Assembly (NCBI GenBank): GCA_050700495.1
Contig: JBOHHF010000352.1
Coordinates: forward strand, 1-16,519
From: GCA-003244245 sp050700495
Lineage (GTDB): Bacteria; Actinomycetota; Actinomycetes; Mycobacteriales; Pseudonocardiaceae
Direction: 5' to 3'
Length of the DNA: 16,519 nt
The translations under genes and the position numbers were made by a program. The notes beneath the pieces were generated by a model. That model worked only from the letters and a program-made list of their open reading frames with translations, searched no databases and had not been told where the DNA came from. Shown one piece after another: positions 1 through 7,503 of this stretch (the first letter of the stretch is position 1; each line of letters begins with the position of its first letter).

Positions 1-262
1 CACCACGACCGTGCGTGGTTGCTGCCAGTTACCCGTGCTCACTCAGGAGTAAACACTGAATCCAGATCCTGGCCGAAGACGCCGACGACCTACGACACCA
101 GCTGCACAGCAACCAACGGTCAACAGAGCTGAGCCGGCGAGCGAGGCCGCATAGCGGAGAGCAGGACGAGCTGAAGCAGGGAGAGGGGTAAGACAGCTGT
201 ACCTCGCAACGCACGGTAGCTTCTTCACTCCAACGGGCGGGCTGTGTCAAGGGGTGGGAAAC
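1..262. other. Left-edge non-coding stretch upstream of the XRE regulator
   Basis: No convincing complete gene lies here. One plus-strand frame stays open from 60 to 193 and reads like a short coding tail (IQILAEDADDLRHQLHSNQ), but it has no start codon and follows a stop at 57-59, so it may be a gene remnant. The stretch just before 263 must hold the regulator's ribosome binding site (AAGGGG at 249-254). I see no clear -35/-10 promoter or terminator. Confidence 0.4.
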
Positions 263-1531
263 GTGGCTGAACAGATCGACCCGGCGCTGTGGGCCGAGCC
301 TGACATGCACCACGCTCTCGCCGTCCGCGACGTGGGCGAGGTCTACCGCCTGCTGGGGCGAGTAGGGATCTCGCAACGGCAGGTCAGCGAGCTCACCGGT
401 CAGTCGCAGTCTGAGGTCAACGAGATCTGCCGAGGTTACCGGCAGGTGCTGGCGTACGACCTGCTGGAGCGCATCGCGGACGGGCTGGGCATCCCGCGCG
501 GCCACCTGGGGCTGGAGTACTCGCCGGGCTGCACACCGACACCTATGGTGGAGGACGGAGCAGCCAGCGAGCAGGACGATGAGGAAATGAAGAGACGGAA
601 TCTCATAAAGCATGGCGGTGCAGTGATGTTTGGGCTCGCGATATTCGGTGAACCCGAACCCATCCAAGCTGTGATCGAACCCACCCCGCTATGGTCACAA
701 CTGGGCATGGCCGACGTAGCGCGACTGGAAACCGTAACCGCCAAACTACGAATACTAGATCGCCAGTACGGTGGCAAGGGTATTCTGGACGCAGTACAAG
801 CGCAATACCAGCTGGGCAATCATCTGATGAAGGCCGCGAGCAACGACCATGTGCGCAGACGAATGGCTGCTGCGCTCGCCGATCACGGCAGCCTGGCTGG
901 ATGGGTGGCAAACGACGTGGGGCTCGGTGACGCTGCCCGCGCCCATATGTATCGCGCGATGGACTTCGCCGGCCTCTCAGGTGACCGCACAGTGGTTGCG
1001 GCCACACTACGTCACACCGGGAGAATTGAAGCGCACCGAGGAGACCCGGACTACGCGCTCAAGTTTCTCCAACTCAGTGAAATGGGTGAGCCGCCAGCGG
1101 TCTTACGCGCCACGATCAAGGCAGACCAGGCCAAGCTGTATGCCCAACTGGGCGAGCGCCGATTCGCCAACGAGGCGTTACGGGCGTGTGAAGGCACTGC
1201 GACTGACTTGCGTGGGGTGACAGGCGAGGCGCGGGCACTGCTCGGTGACCTCGATGGCGCCCATGCTGATCTGATGGCCGCGTCCGCGAACCGGACTGCA
1301 TCGACAGCTCGTTCGGCAGCGATCGAGGCGTGCCTGTTAGCTACCGTCTATGTGCAGGCGAGGGAACCGCGCGGCCTCACTCTGACCCGAGAAGCAATCG
1401 CCGCTGTTGCCGCGATCCCTGGGTCAATGCGTACCCGAGAGCGGCTGCAACCGCTCATCGTGGCACTGAAGGTTTACCCTAGTTCGGATGCCCAAGAGCT
1501 GGCCCGCATGGCCCGTAATTTGCACAGTTAG
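263..1531 (+). CDS. XRE-family helix-turn-helix regulator with a long helical (TPR-like) C-terminal domain
   Basis: This is a probable DNA-binding regulator. Residues about 25-85 form a Cro/C1-type helix-turn-helix (GISQRQVSELTGQSQSEVNE, then an LERIADGLGIP helix). The rest is an Ala/Leu-rich helical array of the TPR-like type found on many actinobacterial XRE regulators, which often sense a peptide or protein partner. I chose GTG at 263 because AAGGGG (249-254) sits 8 nt upstream; GTG at 254 is in frame but has no spaced ribosome binding site. Between the two parts is an odd segment, KRRNLIKHGGAVMFGLAIFG (near residues 110-128), which resembles a twin-arginine signal with a hydrophobic stretch but is internal. 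A/T-ending codons are more common than in the neighbouring operon. The target is unknown. It converges on the caspase operon with an 86-bp gap, so joint regulation is possible but not shown. Confidence 0.8.
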   Translation: MAEQIDPALWAEPDMHHALAVRDVGEVYRLLGRVGISQRQVSELTGQSQSEVNEICRGYRQVLAYDLLERIADGLGIPRGHLGLEYSPGCTPTPMVEDGAASEQDDEEMKRRNLIKHGGAVMFGLAIFGEPEPIQAVIEPTPLWSQLGMADVARLETVTAKLRILDRQYGGKGILDAVQAQYQLGNHLMKAASNDHVRRRMAAALADHGSLAGWVANDVGLGDAARAHMYRAMDFAGLSGDRTVVAATLRHTGRIEAHRGDPDYALKFLQLSEMGEPPAVLRATIKADQAKLYAQLGERRFANEALRACEGTATDLRGVTGEARALLGDLDGAHADLMAASANRTASTARSAAIEACLLATVYVQAREPRGLTLTREAIAAVAAIPGSMRTRERLQPLIVALKVYPSSDAQELARMARNLHS

Positions 1532-1617
1532 CCGGGGCCCTCGGGGATTTCCTTATTCAACCGCGCAGCGCGTGTACGTTCGGACGAGCCTTGATGGGGT
1601 CCAGGTCGGTTTGCGTG

Positions 1618-4600
1618 TCATAAACAGGGTGGGCGATAGGGCAGGTCAGGCGACACGTACTGCTTCCATTTCTCGGGAGTGAGGGTGTTCCGGGTGGTGG
1701 CGCAGATCCGCTGGATTGCCTGCTCGACGTTCGTCTCCCAGAGCCGCACGGTCCGGTCGGTGCTGCCGGTGGCCAGCGTGTGCCCGTCGGGGCTGAACAC
1801 TACTGAGAAGACCCAGTCGGTATGGCCGGTCAGGGATTGGCCCAGCGCTGTGGGGTGGACGGGGTCGGTCACATTCCACAACCGCACGGTTGAATCGAAG
1901 CTGCCGGTGGCCAGAGTGTACCCGTCCGGGCTGAAGGCCACCGCGGTGACCCGGTTGGTGTGGCTGGTCAGGGGTGGGCCCAGTGGCGTGGGGTGGGCCG
2001 GGTCGGTGACGTTCCACAGCCGCACGTTCTGGTCGGCGCTGCCGGTGGCCAGGGTGTGCCCGTCCGGGCTGAACGCCATCGAGTAGACGGGGTTGGTGTG
2101 GTCGGTCAGGGCTTGGCCCCAGGGTGTGGGGTGGGCCGGATCGGTCACGTTCCACAGCCGGGCTGTGTAGTCTCTGCTGCCGCTGGCGAGGGTGCGCCCG
2201 TCCGGGCTGAACACCACCGTGTCGACCATGCCGGTGTGGCCGGTCATGGGTTGGCCCAGCGCCGTGTGATGGGTCGGGTCAGTGACGTTCCACAGCCGCA
2301 CGGTCCGGTCTTCGCTGCCGGTGGCCAGGGTGTGCCCATCCGGGCTGAATACCGCCGAGGAGACCCGGTGGGTGTGGCCGGTCAGGGGTGGGCCCAGCGG
2401 CGAGGGGTGGGCTGGGTCGGTGACGTTCCACAGCCGCACGGTCTGGTCTTTGCTGGCGCTGGCCAGGGTGTGCCCGTCCGGGCTGAACACCACCGCGCTG
2501 ACGGCATCGGTGTGGCCGGTCAGGGGTGGGCCTAACGGTGTGGGGTGGGCCGGGTCGCTCACGTTCCACAATCGCACGGTGTTGTCGTCGCTGGCGCTGG
2601 CCAGGGTGCGCCGATCGGGGCTGAACACCACCGAGACGACGGCATTGGTGTGGCCGGTCAGGAGCGAGGAGGGGATGTTCCACAATCGCACGGTGTTGTC
2701 ACCGCTGCTGACCAGGGTGCGCCCGTCCGGGCTGAATATCACCGAGAAGACGAAGTTGGTGTGGCCGGTCAGGGGCGGGCCTAACTCTGCGGGGTTGGCC
2801 GGGTCGGCCAGGTTCCACAATCGCACGTGCCGGTCGGTGCTGCTGCTGGCCAGGGTGTGCCCGTCCGGGCTGAACGCCACCGAGTAGACGGAGTTGGTGT
2901 GGCCTTTCAGGGGTGGGCTCAGGGGTGTGGGGCGAGCCGGGTCGATGACGTTCCACAGCCGCACGGTCCGGTCCCGGCTGCTGCTGGCCAGGGTGTGCCC
3001 GTCCGGGCTGAACGCCACTGAGCGGACGTAGTCGGTGTGCCCGGCCAGGGGTGGGCCTAGAGGTGTGGGATGGGCGGGGTCAGTGACGTTCCACAGCCGC
3101 ACGGTGTTGTCATCGCTGCCGCTGGCCAGGGTATGCCCGTCCGGGCTGAACGCCACCGAGTAGACCCGGTCAGTGTGCCCAGTGAGGGCTGGGCCTAGAG
3201 GTGTGGGGTGGGTCGGGTCGGTGACGTTCCACAGCCGCACGGTCTGGTCCCAGCTGCTGCTGGCCAGGGTGTGTCCGTCCGGGCTGAATACCACTGTGTG
3301 GACGGTGTTGGTGTGGTCGGTGAGGGGTTGGCCTAGGGGTGTGGGGTGGGTCGGGTCGGGGACGTTCCACAGCCGCACGGTCCGGTCCTCGCTGCCGGTG
3401 GCCAGAGTCCGCCCGTCGGGACTGAACGCCACTGAGCGGACGTAGTTGGTGTGGCCGGTCAGTGGTGGGCCTAGGGGTGTGGGGTGGGTCGGGTCGGTGA
3501 CGTTCCACAGCCGCACGTTCTGGTCGCCGTTGCCGGTGGCCAGGGTGCGCCCGTCCGGGCTGAACGCCACCGAGAAGGCGAAGCTGGTGTGGCCGGTCAG
3601 GGGGGTAGACAAGGTGGCGTTGCCTATGCTGACCAGGGCCGTGTTGAGGTCCAGAGTCGGTCGCATGCGGTACGCGGTGATGCTGAGTTGCGCCGCGAGG
3701 GACACGTCGGTACCGCGCAGTTGGTCAGCTTGGGCGGTGATCTGGTTGAAGATGGCGTTGTCACGTTCTCGCTGCGCGGTGCCGTTTTGCTCGAAGGCGA
3801 AGATCGCGGCCCCCGAGGCAACCAGCGCCAGCACGGACAGCACGACGAGCACAGCGCGCCGGAGCCTGGCGGCACGACGTTCCTGCTGGGTTGACGCGAT
3901 GAGGAATGCGGATGCGGCAGGGCTCACGTCGCCCCGGTTGGACGTCGAGGTGGCCCAGGTACGCGCCGCCTCCAGGCGGCTTCCCCGGTACAGCAAGGCG
4001 GGATCGCGGCCATCACGATCCCACCCGGCGGCGGCCTCGTGGAGTTCCTGACGAATCAGGTTGCCGGCCCGATCGGTGTCGATCCACCGCCGCAGCCGAG
4101 GCCACGCCCGCAACAGCGCCTCGTGGACGATCTCGGCGGTGTCCGCGCCCAGCGTGATCAGCCGGGCGTCCGCGAAGGTGGCCAGTACCCGGGCGGCGGC
4201 CTCGGTGCCGGGCAGGTCGGCCCGGCGGACCCGGCGCGGGGTGTCCCCGGTTCCGCCTACTCCCAGGTGCACCAGGCGCAGCAGCACCAGCTGGGCGGTT
4301 TCCTGCTCGGTCGCGGTCAGCGTGGCGTAGCGGTCTTCGGCGCTGCGGGTGACCGCCTCCCAGATTCCACCAGTGGCCTCATACCCTGCCAGTGTCAACA
4401 GGTCGCCGTCGCGTTGCTGCCAGGTTTCGAACAAGGCGTGTGACAGCAACGGCAGCCCGCCGTTCCCGCTGGCGTGTTCGGTGTGGTCGCTGGTCCCCAG
4501 GTCGTGCAGGATCCGCTCGGCGAGCCGGTGTTCTAGCTGCAGGCCGGCTTGGGTGGCGGGTTTTTCGATGGCGGCGCGTAGTTCGCCGGTGCTCATCGGG

Positions 4601-6018
4601 GTGACGATGAGCTGGCTGTGCTGCAGGGCCTCGACCAGCTGGGGTTCGGCCGCGCAGTGGGCGTAGAAACCCGCCCGCAGGCCGAGCACCACCAGCGTGG
4701 TCGAGGCGGCGGCCGTGCTCAGCGCGTCGAGGAACGCCCGCCGTTCCTGGTTGTTCTCGCAGGTGGTGAAGATTTCCTCGAACTGATCGACCACCAGGAC
4801 CAGGCGGCTGCCAGGGGCATTCTCACCTCGGACATGGCGGGACAGCACCGCACCGGCCACCGCACTCAGCTCGGCCGGGTCCGCGGCCAGCCGGACACCG
4901 AGGACGTCCGCCGGGTCGCCGGCCAGCGGGGAAAGCCGGCTGGCCAGGGCGGCGATCGGGTGAGCGCCGGGGGTGAACACCAGCCGCGGCCAGGCCTGGG
5001 ACCCCGGTGTGTTGGGCAGGCCCGCATCCAGTGCGGGGATCAGACCGGCGCGCAGCAGTGAAGATTTCCCCGATCCCGACGGTCCGATCACGACCAGCGT
5101 GCCCGCGCCGGGAAGCTGTTCAGCCAGGCGCGCCACCAGGCGCTGGGTGAGCGCCTCGCGGCCGAAAAAATACCGGGCGTCGGCAACGTCATACGCTTTC
5201 AGGCCCCGGTACGGGCAGATCGCGTCGGCCCCCGCAGGGGCTTGTTCGCGCGGCCGGGATCTGCTGAGCACCGGTGGCTGAAACGCCGGGTTGGGTGCGA
5301 CCACCAGCTCCCCGGTTCGGCCCGCGGCATACCGGCGCGGCCGGGGCCGGCCTTGTTCGGGTAGTGCCCGGTCCAGGCATCGGTAGAGGTGATCGAGGGT
5401 CAGCTCGCGGGGACCGGCCGGGTCGCCGTCGTGCAGCAGCCGGATCAGCTCACCGGTGAACGCGGTATATCGCTCGCCGACCGGGGCCAGCGCCAATTCC
5501 TCCGGCGCCGCCGAGGCCAGCAGGTAGCCACCCGGCGAGCGGGTGGCGGCGAAACCGTCGAGATCGGCTGGATAGGGCGAGCCGGTCGCCCGCCCGGAAA
5601 AACAACAATCAAGCAGCACGATGACCGACCGGGCCCGGGATTTGGTCAGCTCCTCGCGCAGCGCCGCATACGGCAGCGCCGTGTAGCCCAGTCCGTCACG
5701 CAGGTGGTCGGTGGCCTGGGTGGCCAGGTACAGCTCACCGTGAGCGTCGAGCAGGCCGTGGCCCAGATAGCAGACCACCAGCACATCCTCGGCTTGCGCT
5801 GCCGCCGCGGTCAGCTCCCGTCCGAACACCAGCGGGCTGGCCGGGTCCAGCAGCGTGCGTACCTGGGCAGGTTGGGCCCCGCAGCGCTGCACCACGGTGG
5901 TGGCCAGCTCGGTGACCGTGGCGGACACCGCCGGCAGGTCCGCCAGTTCCGAACCAGCTGTGTGCTCACCCGTCCCGACCAACAGGATGCGCACACCCGC
6001 GCCGGTCAGCACCCCCAT
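1618..6018 (-). CDS. Caspase-like protease, nSTAND1 NTPase, transmembrane segment and 14 WD40 repeats (EACC1-associated caspase)
   Basis: A 1466-residue multidomain signalling protein. Residues about 8-235 are a caspase/metacaspase-like C14 domain, with the catalytic His in YLGHG (H87) and the Cys in DCCFSG (C139, aligned with metacaspase DSCHSG). A linker leads to an nSTAND1 NTPase beginning CPYRGLKAYDVADARYFFGR. It has a Walker A (GPSGSGKSS, 312-320), a Walker B (LVLVVDQFEEIF, 406-417) and the family's VHEALLRAWPRLRRW signature near 631-645. Residues about 722-742 are one hydrophobic membrane segment preceded by Arg residues. From 806 there are 14 WD40 units, then a tail ending LPYRPPC that is usual for such proteins. 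ATG at 6018 has GAGGAG upstream, inside the end of the EACC1 gene, and the stop and start are 3 bp apart, so translation is probably coupled. All visible catalytic motifs are intact. Inferred role: the WD40 sensor triggers NTPase oligomerisation and protease activation, giving cell suicide or immunity. The trigger and substrate are unknown. Confidence 0.93.
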   Translation of the reverse strand: MGVLTGAGVRILLVGTGEHTAGSELADLPAVSATVTELATTVVQRCGAQPAQVRTLLDPASPLVFGRELTAAAAQAEDVLVVCYLGHGLLDAHGELYLATQATDHLRDGLGYTALPYAALREELTKSRARSVIVLLDCCFSGRATGSPYPADLDGFAATRSPGGYLLASAAPEELALAPVGERYTAFTGELIRLLHDGDPAGPRELTLDHLYRCLDRALPEQGRPRPRRYAAGRTGELVVAPNPAFQPPVLSRSRPREQAPAGADAICPYRGLKAYDVADARYFFGREALTQRLVARLAEQLPGAGTLVVIGPSGSGKSSLLRAGLIPALDAGLPNTPGSQAWPRLVFTPGAHPIAALASRLSPLAGDPADVLGVRLAADPAELSAVAGAVLSRHVRGENAPGSRLVLVVDQFEEIFTTCENNQERRAFLDALSTAAASTTLVVLGLRAGFYAHCAAEPQLVEALQHSQLIVTPMSTGELRAAIEKPATQAGLQLEHRLAERILHDLGTSDHTEHASGNGGLPLLSHALFETWQQRDGDLLTLAGYEATGGIWEAVTRSAEDRYATLTATEQETAQLVLLRLVHLGVGGTGDTPRRVRRADLPGTEAAARVLATFADARLITLGADTAEIVHEALLRAWPRLRRWIDTDRAGNLIRQELHEAAAGWDRDGRDPALLYRGSRLEAARTWATSTSNRGDVSPAASAFLIASTQQERRAARLRRAVLVVLSVLALVASGAAIFAFEQNGTAQRERDNAIFNQITAQADQLRGTDVSLAAQLSITAYRMRPTLDLNTALVSIGNATLSTPLTGHTSFAFSVAFSPDGRTLATGNGDQNVRLWNVTDPTHPTPLGPPLTGHTNYVRSVAFSPDGRTLATGSEDRTVRLWNVPDPTHPTPLGQPLTDHTNTVHTVVFSPDGHTLASSSWDQTVRLWNVTDPTHPTPLGPALTGHTDRVYSVAFSPDGHTLASGSDDNTVRLWNVTDPAHPTPLGPPLAGHTDYVRSVAFSPDGHTLASSSRDRTVRLWNVIDPARPTPLSPPLKGHTNSVYSVAFSPDGHTLASSSTDRHVRLWNLADPANPAELGPPLTGHTNFVFSVIFSPDGRTLVSSGDNTVRLWNIPSSLLTGHTNAVVSVVFSPDRRTLASASDDNTVRLWNVSDPAHPTPLGPPLTGHTDAVSAVVFSPDGHTLASASKDQTVRLWNVTDPAHPSPLGPPLTGHTHRVSSAVFSPDGHTLATGSEDRTVRLWNVTDPTHHTALGQPMTGHTGMVDTVVFSPDGRTLASGSRDYTARLWNVTDPAHPTPWGQALTDHTNPVYSMAFSPDGHTLATGSADQNVRLWNVTDPAHPTPLGPPLTSHTNRVTAVAFSPDGYTLATGSFDSTVRLWNVTDPVHPTALGQSLTGHTDWVFSVVFSPDGHTLATGSTDRTVRLWETNVEQAIQRICATTRNTLTPEKWKQYVSPDLPYRPPCL
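1738..3603 (-). repeat. Tandem 138-bp DNA repeats encoding 14 WD40 units
   Basis: Twelve of the units are 46 residues (138 bp), each running LTGHT...FSPDGHTLASGS.D.TVRLWNVTDP..PTPLGPP. The last ends early at the C-terminal tail. Unit 7 is short (about 36 residues): it lacks the DPAHPTPLGPP linker and one residue before GDNTVRLWN. DNA identity between units is very high (the segments around ttccacagccgcacggt and tgcccgtccgggctgaa recur almost unchanged), which suggests recent amplification or gene conversion. Fourteen units fit two seven-bladed propellers with the break after unit 7. Confidence 0.92.
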
Positions 6019-6021
6019 TCG

Positions 6022-6399
6022 CTACTCCTCGGCACCCGTGCCATCCAGCATCGCCTCCAGCTGGGTGACCACAGAACGAACCTCCTCAGTGGTCAACCCC
6101 CGGACATGCTCGGCAGTGAGCGTGATCTCCGCACCGTCGGGCCGTTTTGCGCTCACCGATACCGTCCCGCGCTGGCGCCGTATCCAGGAGATCAGCACGC
6201 TGGCCACCGCGGTCGCCACCCCAGCCTGTCCCGCCGTGACCATGAGCACTTCGGCCACCGACCCCATCGTGCCCGGCGGTGGGGCTGTCACCACCGGCCG
6301 TACCCACCCGCGAAGTTCGTCGTGGCCGACCAGCCATGCCTCCAGCGACCGCATCGCGGCGGTGGCATCGTCTCCAGCGAGGGTAAGCCCGACCTGCAT
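6022..6399 (-). CDS. Effector-associated constant component EACC1 family protein
   Basis: A 125-residue protein directly ahead of the caspase gene. An N-terminal strand/helix section (1-40) is followed by a hydrophobic helix (about 46-73, ending LISWIRRQRG). The C-terminal alpha/beta part has the pattern GTVSVSAKRPDGAEITLTAE and then a TTEEVRSVVTQLEAML helix. This layout and the position next to a caspase-nSTAND protein match the EACC1 family, a small constant partner of diverse predicted effectors in actinobacterial conflict systems. Its biochemical role is not established; the hydrophobic helix could be a membrane anchor or a buried core. ATG at 6399 has GGGGG about 7 nt upstream. The TAG stop lies 3 bp before the caspase ATG, so this is the first gene of a two-gene operon. 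Confidence 0.8.
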   Translation of the reverse strand: MQVGLTLAGDDATAAMRSLEAWLVGHDELRGWVRPVVTAPPPGTMGSVAEVLMVTAGQAGVATAVASVLISWIRRQRGTVSVSAKRPDGAEITLTAEHVRGLTTEEVRSVVTQLEAMLDGTGAEE

Positions 6400-6428
6400 G
6401 AGATAACCCCCTACCTTGTCGTGGGGCG

Positions 6429-6515
6429 ATGGTCAACATCCGCGACGGCGTTGAGCAGCGATTCGACATCCATCTCCGGCCGGAATGCGACCTGGTGAAC
6501 TGCAAGCTCGGCTGA
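6429..6515 (+). pseudogene. Displaced copy of the murB 3' end (last ~25 codons)
   Basis: Read from ATG 6429 the frame gives 28 residues containing RDGVEQRFDIHL and then PECDLVNCKLG and a stop. The end of murB (12172-12247) reads RDGVEQRFGIRLGPECDLVNCKIG. Over about 75 nt (6439-6513) I count 7 mismatches, including an identical run of roughly 29 nt. No other part of murB is present, so this is a remnant or duplication and not a gene. It lies in the 148-bp gap between EACC1 (minus) and the hydrolase (plus), where both promoters must also lie; I cannot pick them out. Confidence 0.85.
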
Positions 6516-6547
6516 TACTCCAGGTCACCAGACGTAGGGTCTATCGC

Positions 6548-7390
6548 ATGCTGCAAACCGAGGAGTTCGAGCTGACGGCGCGCTCCGGCTTCCTGCACGC
6601 CCAGCGTTGGGGATCCGCCGACGCCCCGCTCACACTCTGCGTGCATGGCCTGTCCGCGAACCTCCATGCCTTGGACTACCTGGCTGAACGGCTCGCCGGT
6701 CCAGATCGCCAGGTCGTCGCGTTCGACCTGCGCGGCCGGGGCCGCAGCGAGATCACCGCGCCGGGCAGCTACGGGCTGTTCGCACATGCCGACGATGTAC
6801 TGGAAATGGCCACGGCGCTCGGTGCCGATCGTTTTGATTTTGTCGGCTGGTCACTCGGCGCCTTAATCGGCATCACCATCGCCGGCGTAGCGGCTGAGCG
6901 GATGCGCACGCTCACGCTGATCGACCATTGCCACCGCGAGGAACCCGCCGCCTACACCATCGTCCGGCAGGGCCTGAACCGTCTCGATGCCGTGGTGGAC
7001 CGACCGCAGGACTACCTTGCCGCGATCCGCGCCACCGGGCTCGTCACACCATGGAACTCCTACTGGGAGCGGTTCTACGCCTACGAGCTGGGGCCGATCG
7101 GGGATCGGTTCTCTCCGATCACCGACAAGGCCGCGTGCCTGGAAGACCTGGACTCCCCCGACCGTGACCAGGTCGTGGCAGCCTGGCCGAGGATCACCAT
7201 GCCGGCGCTGCTCCTCCGCGCCACCGTGGATATCGGCGGCGGGCTCACCGTGCCCGAATCCGACCGGGACGCGATCCAGCAGGTGGTGCCGACCCTGCAG
7301 GTGGCCGAGCTGGACCATAACCACTTCGGCATCATGACCGACGACCGCAGCGTCGCCGCCGTCAACCAGCTGCTCACCCAAGCCCCATAG
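6548..7390 (+). CDS. Alpha/beta-hydrolase fold protein
   Basis: A 280-residue hydrolase of the usual length for single-domain family members. The HG oxyanion motif is in CVHGLSAN (residues 31-38). FDLRGRGRS (59-67) is the typical strand-turn of this fold. The nucleophile elbow is GWSLG with Ser102, and the catalytic His is in DHNHFGIM (probably H259). A helical cap lies at about 130-205. Substrate is not predictable; esterase, lactonase and peptidase-like enzymes share this pattern. The open frame extends upstream to 6485, but that part (MRPGELQ...) is the duplicated murB tail read out of frame. I therefore chose ATG 6548, with AGGG near 6536-6539. No operon partner is evident. Confidence 0.85.
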   Translation: MLQTEEFELTARSGFLHAQRWGSADAPLTLCVHGLSANLHALDYLAERLAGPDRQVVAFDLRGRGRSEITAPGSYGLFAHADDVLEMATALGADRFDFVGWSLGALIGITIAGVAAERMRTLTLIDHCHREEPAAYTIVRQGLNRLDAVVDRPQDYLAAIRATGLVTPWNSYWERFYAYELGPIGDRFSPITDKAACLEDLDSPDRDQVVAAWPRITMPALLLRATVDIGGGLTVPESDRDAIQQVVPTLQVAELDHNHFGIMTDDRSVAAVNQLLTQAP

Positions 7391-7405
7391 CCCGGCGAGC
7401 TCACA

Positions 7406-7426
7406 CAGCGACAAGCATCCATATGT
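7406..7426 (+). repeat. Isolated arm of the ACAAGCATCCA hairpin repeat
   Basis: CAGCGACAAGCATCCATATG here matches the right arms of the hairpins at 9046-9095 and 14022-14077 (CAGCGAYAAGCATCCA). No matching left arm is visible within about 100 nt, so it is a half copy. It lies 15 nt after the hydrolase stop codon. Confidence 0.7.
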
Positions 7427-7503
7427 CTGCTCGAGCGGCAAACCCGAGCTGGGTGACGCGCGTGATGCCTTTCGCCATATCCCCGCAGATCGCTGGGTCC
7501 GCT

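Noticed and set aside
1738..3603. Possible CRISPR array because of regular direct repeats
   Set aside because: The period is 138 bp, the units are in frame throughout and encode WD40 motifs; there are no short repeat/unique-spacer alternations.
1679..3894. Many plus-strand open frames with repeating GWAQ/GVGRVGDVPQPH or VWPVRGGPSGVGW motifs
   Set aside because: They are antisense readings of the WD40 repeat DNA and repeat only because the minus-strand gene does.
5389..6498. 369-codon plus-strand open frame opposite the caspase and EACC1 genes
   Set aside because: Its Gln/Arg/His-rich translation matches no fold, and the minus strand has clear catalytic motifs and proper codon bias over the same bases.
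6485..6547. Upstream extension of the alpha/beta hydrolase (MRPGELQARL...)
   Set aside because: The extension is the duplicated murB 3' end in a different frame, as the identical MRPGELQ at 12217 shows. The hydrolase motif spacing fits a start at 6548.
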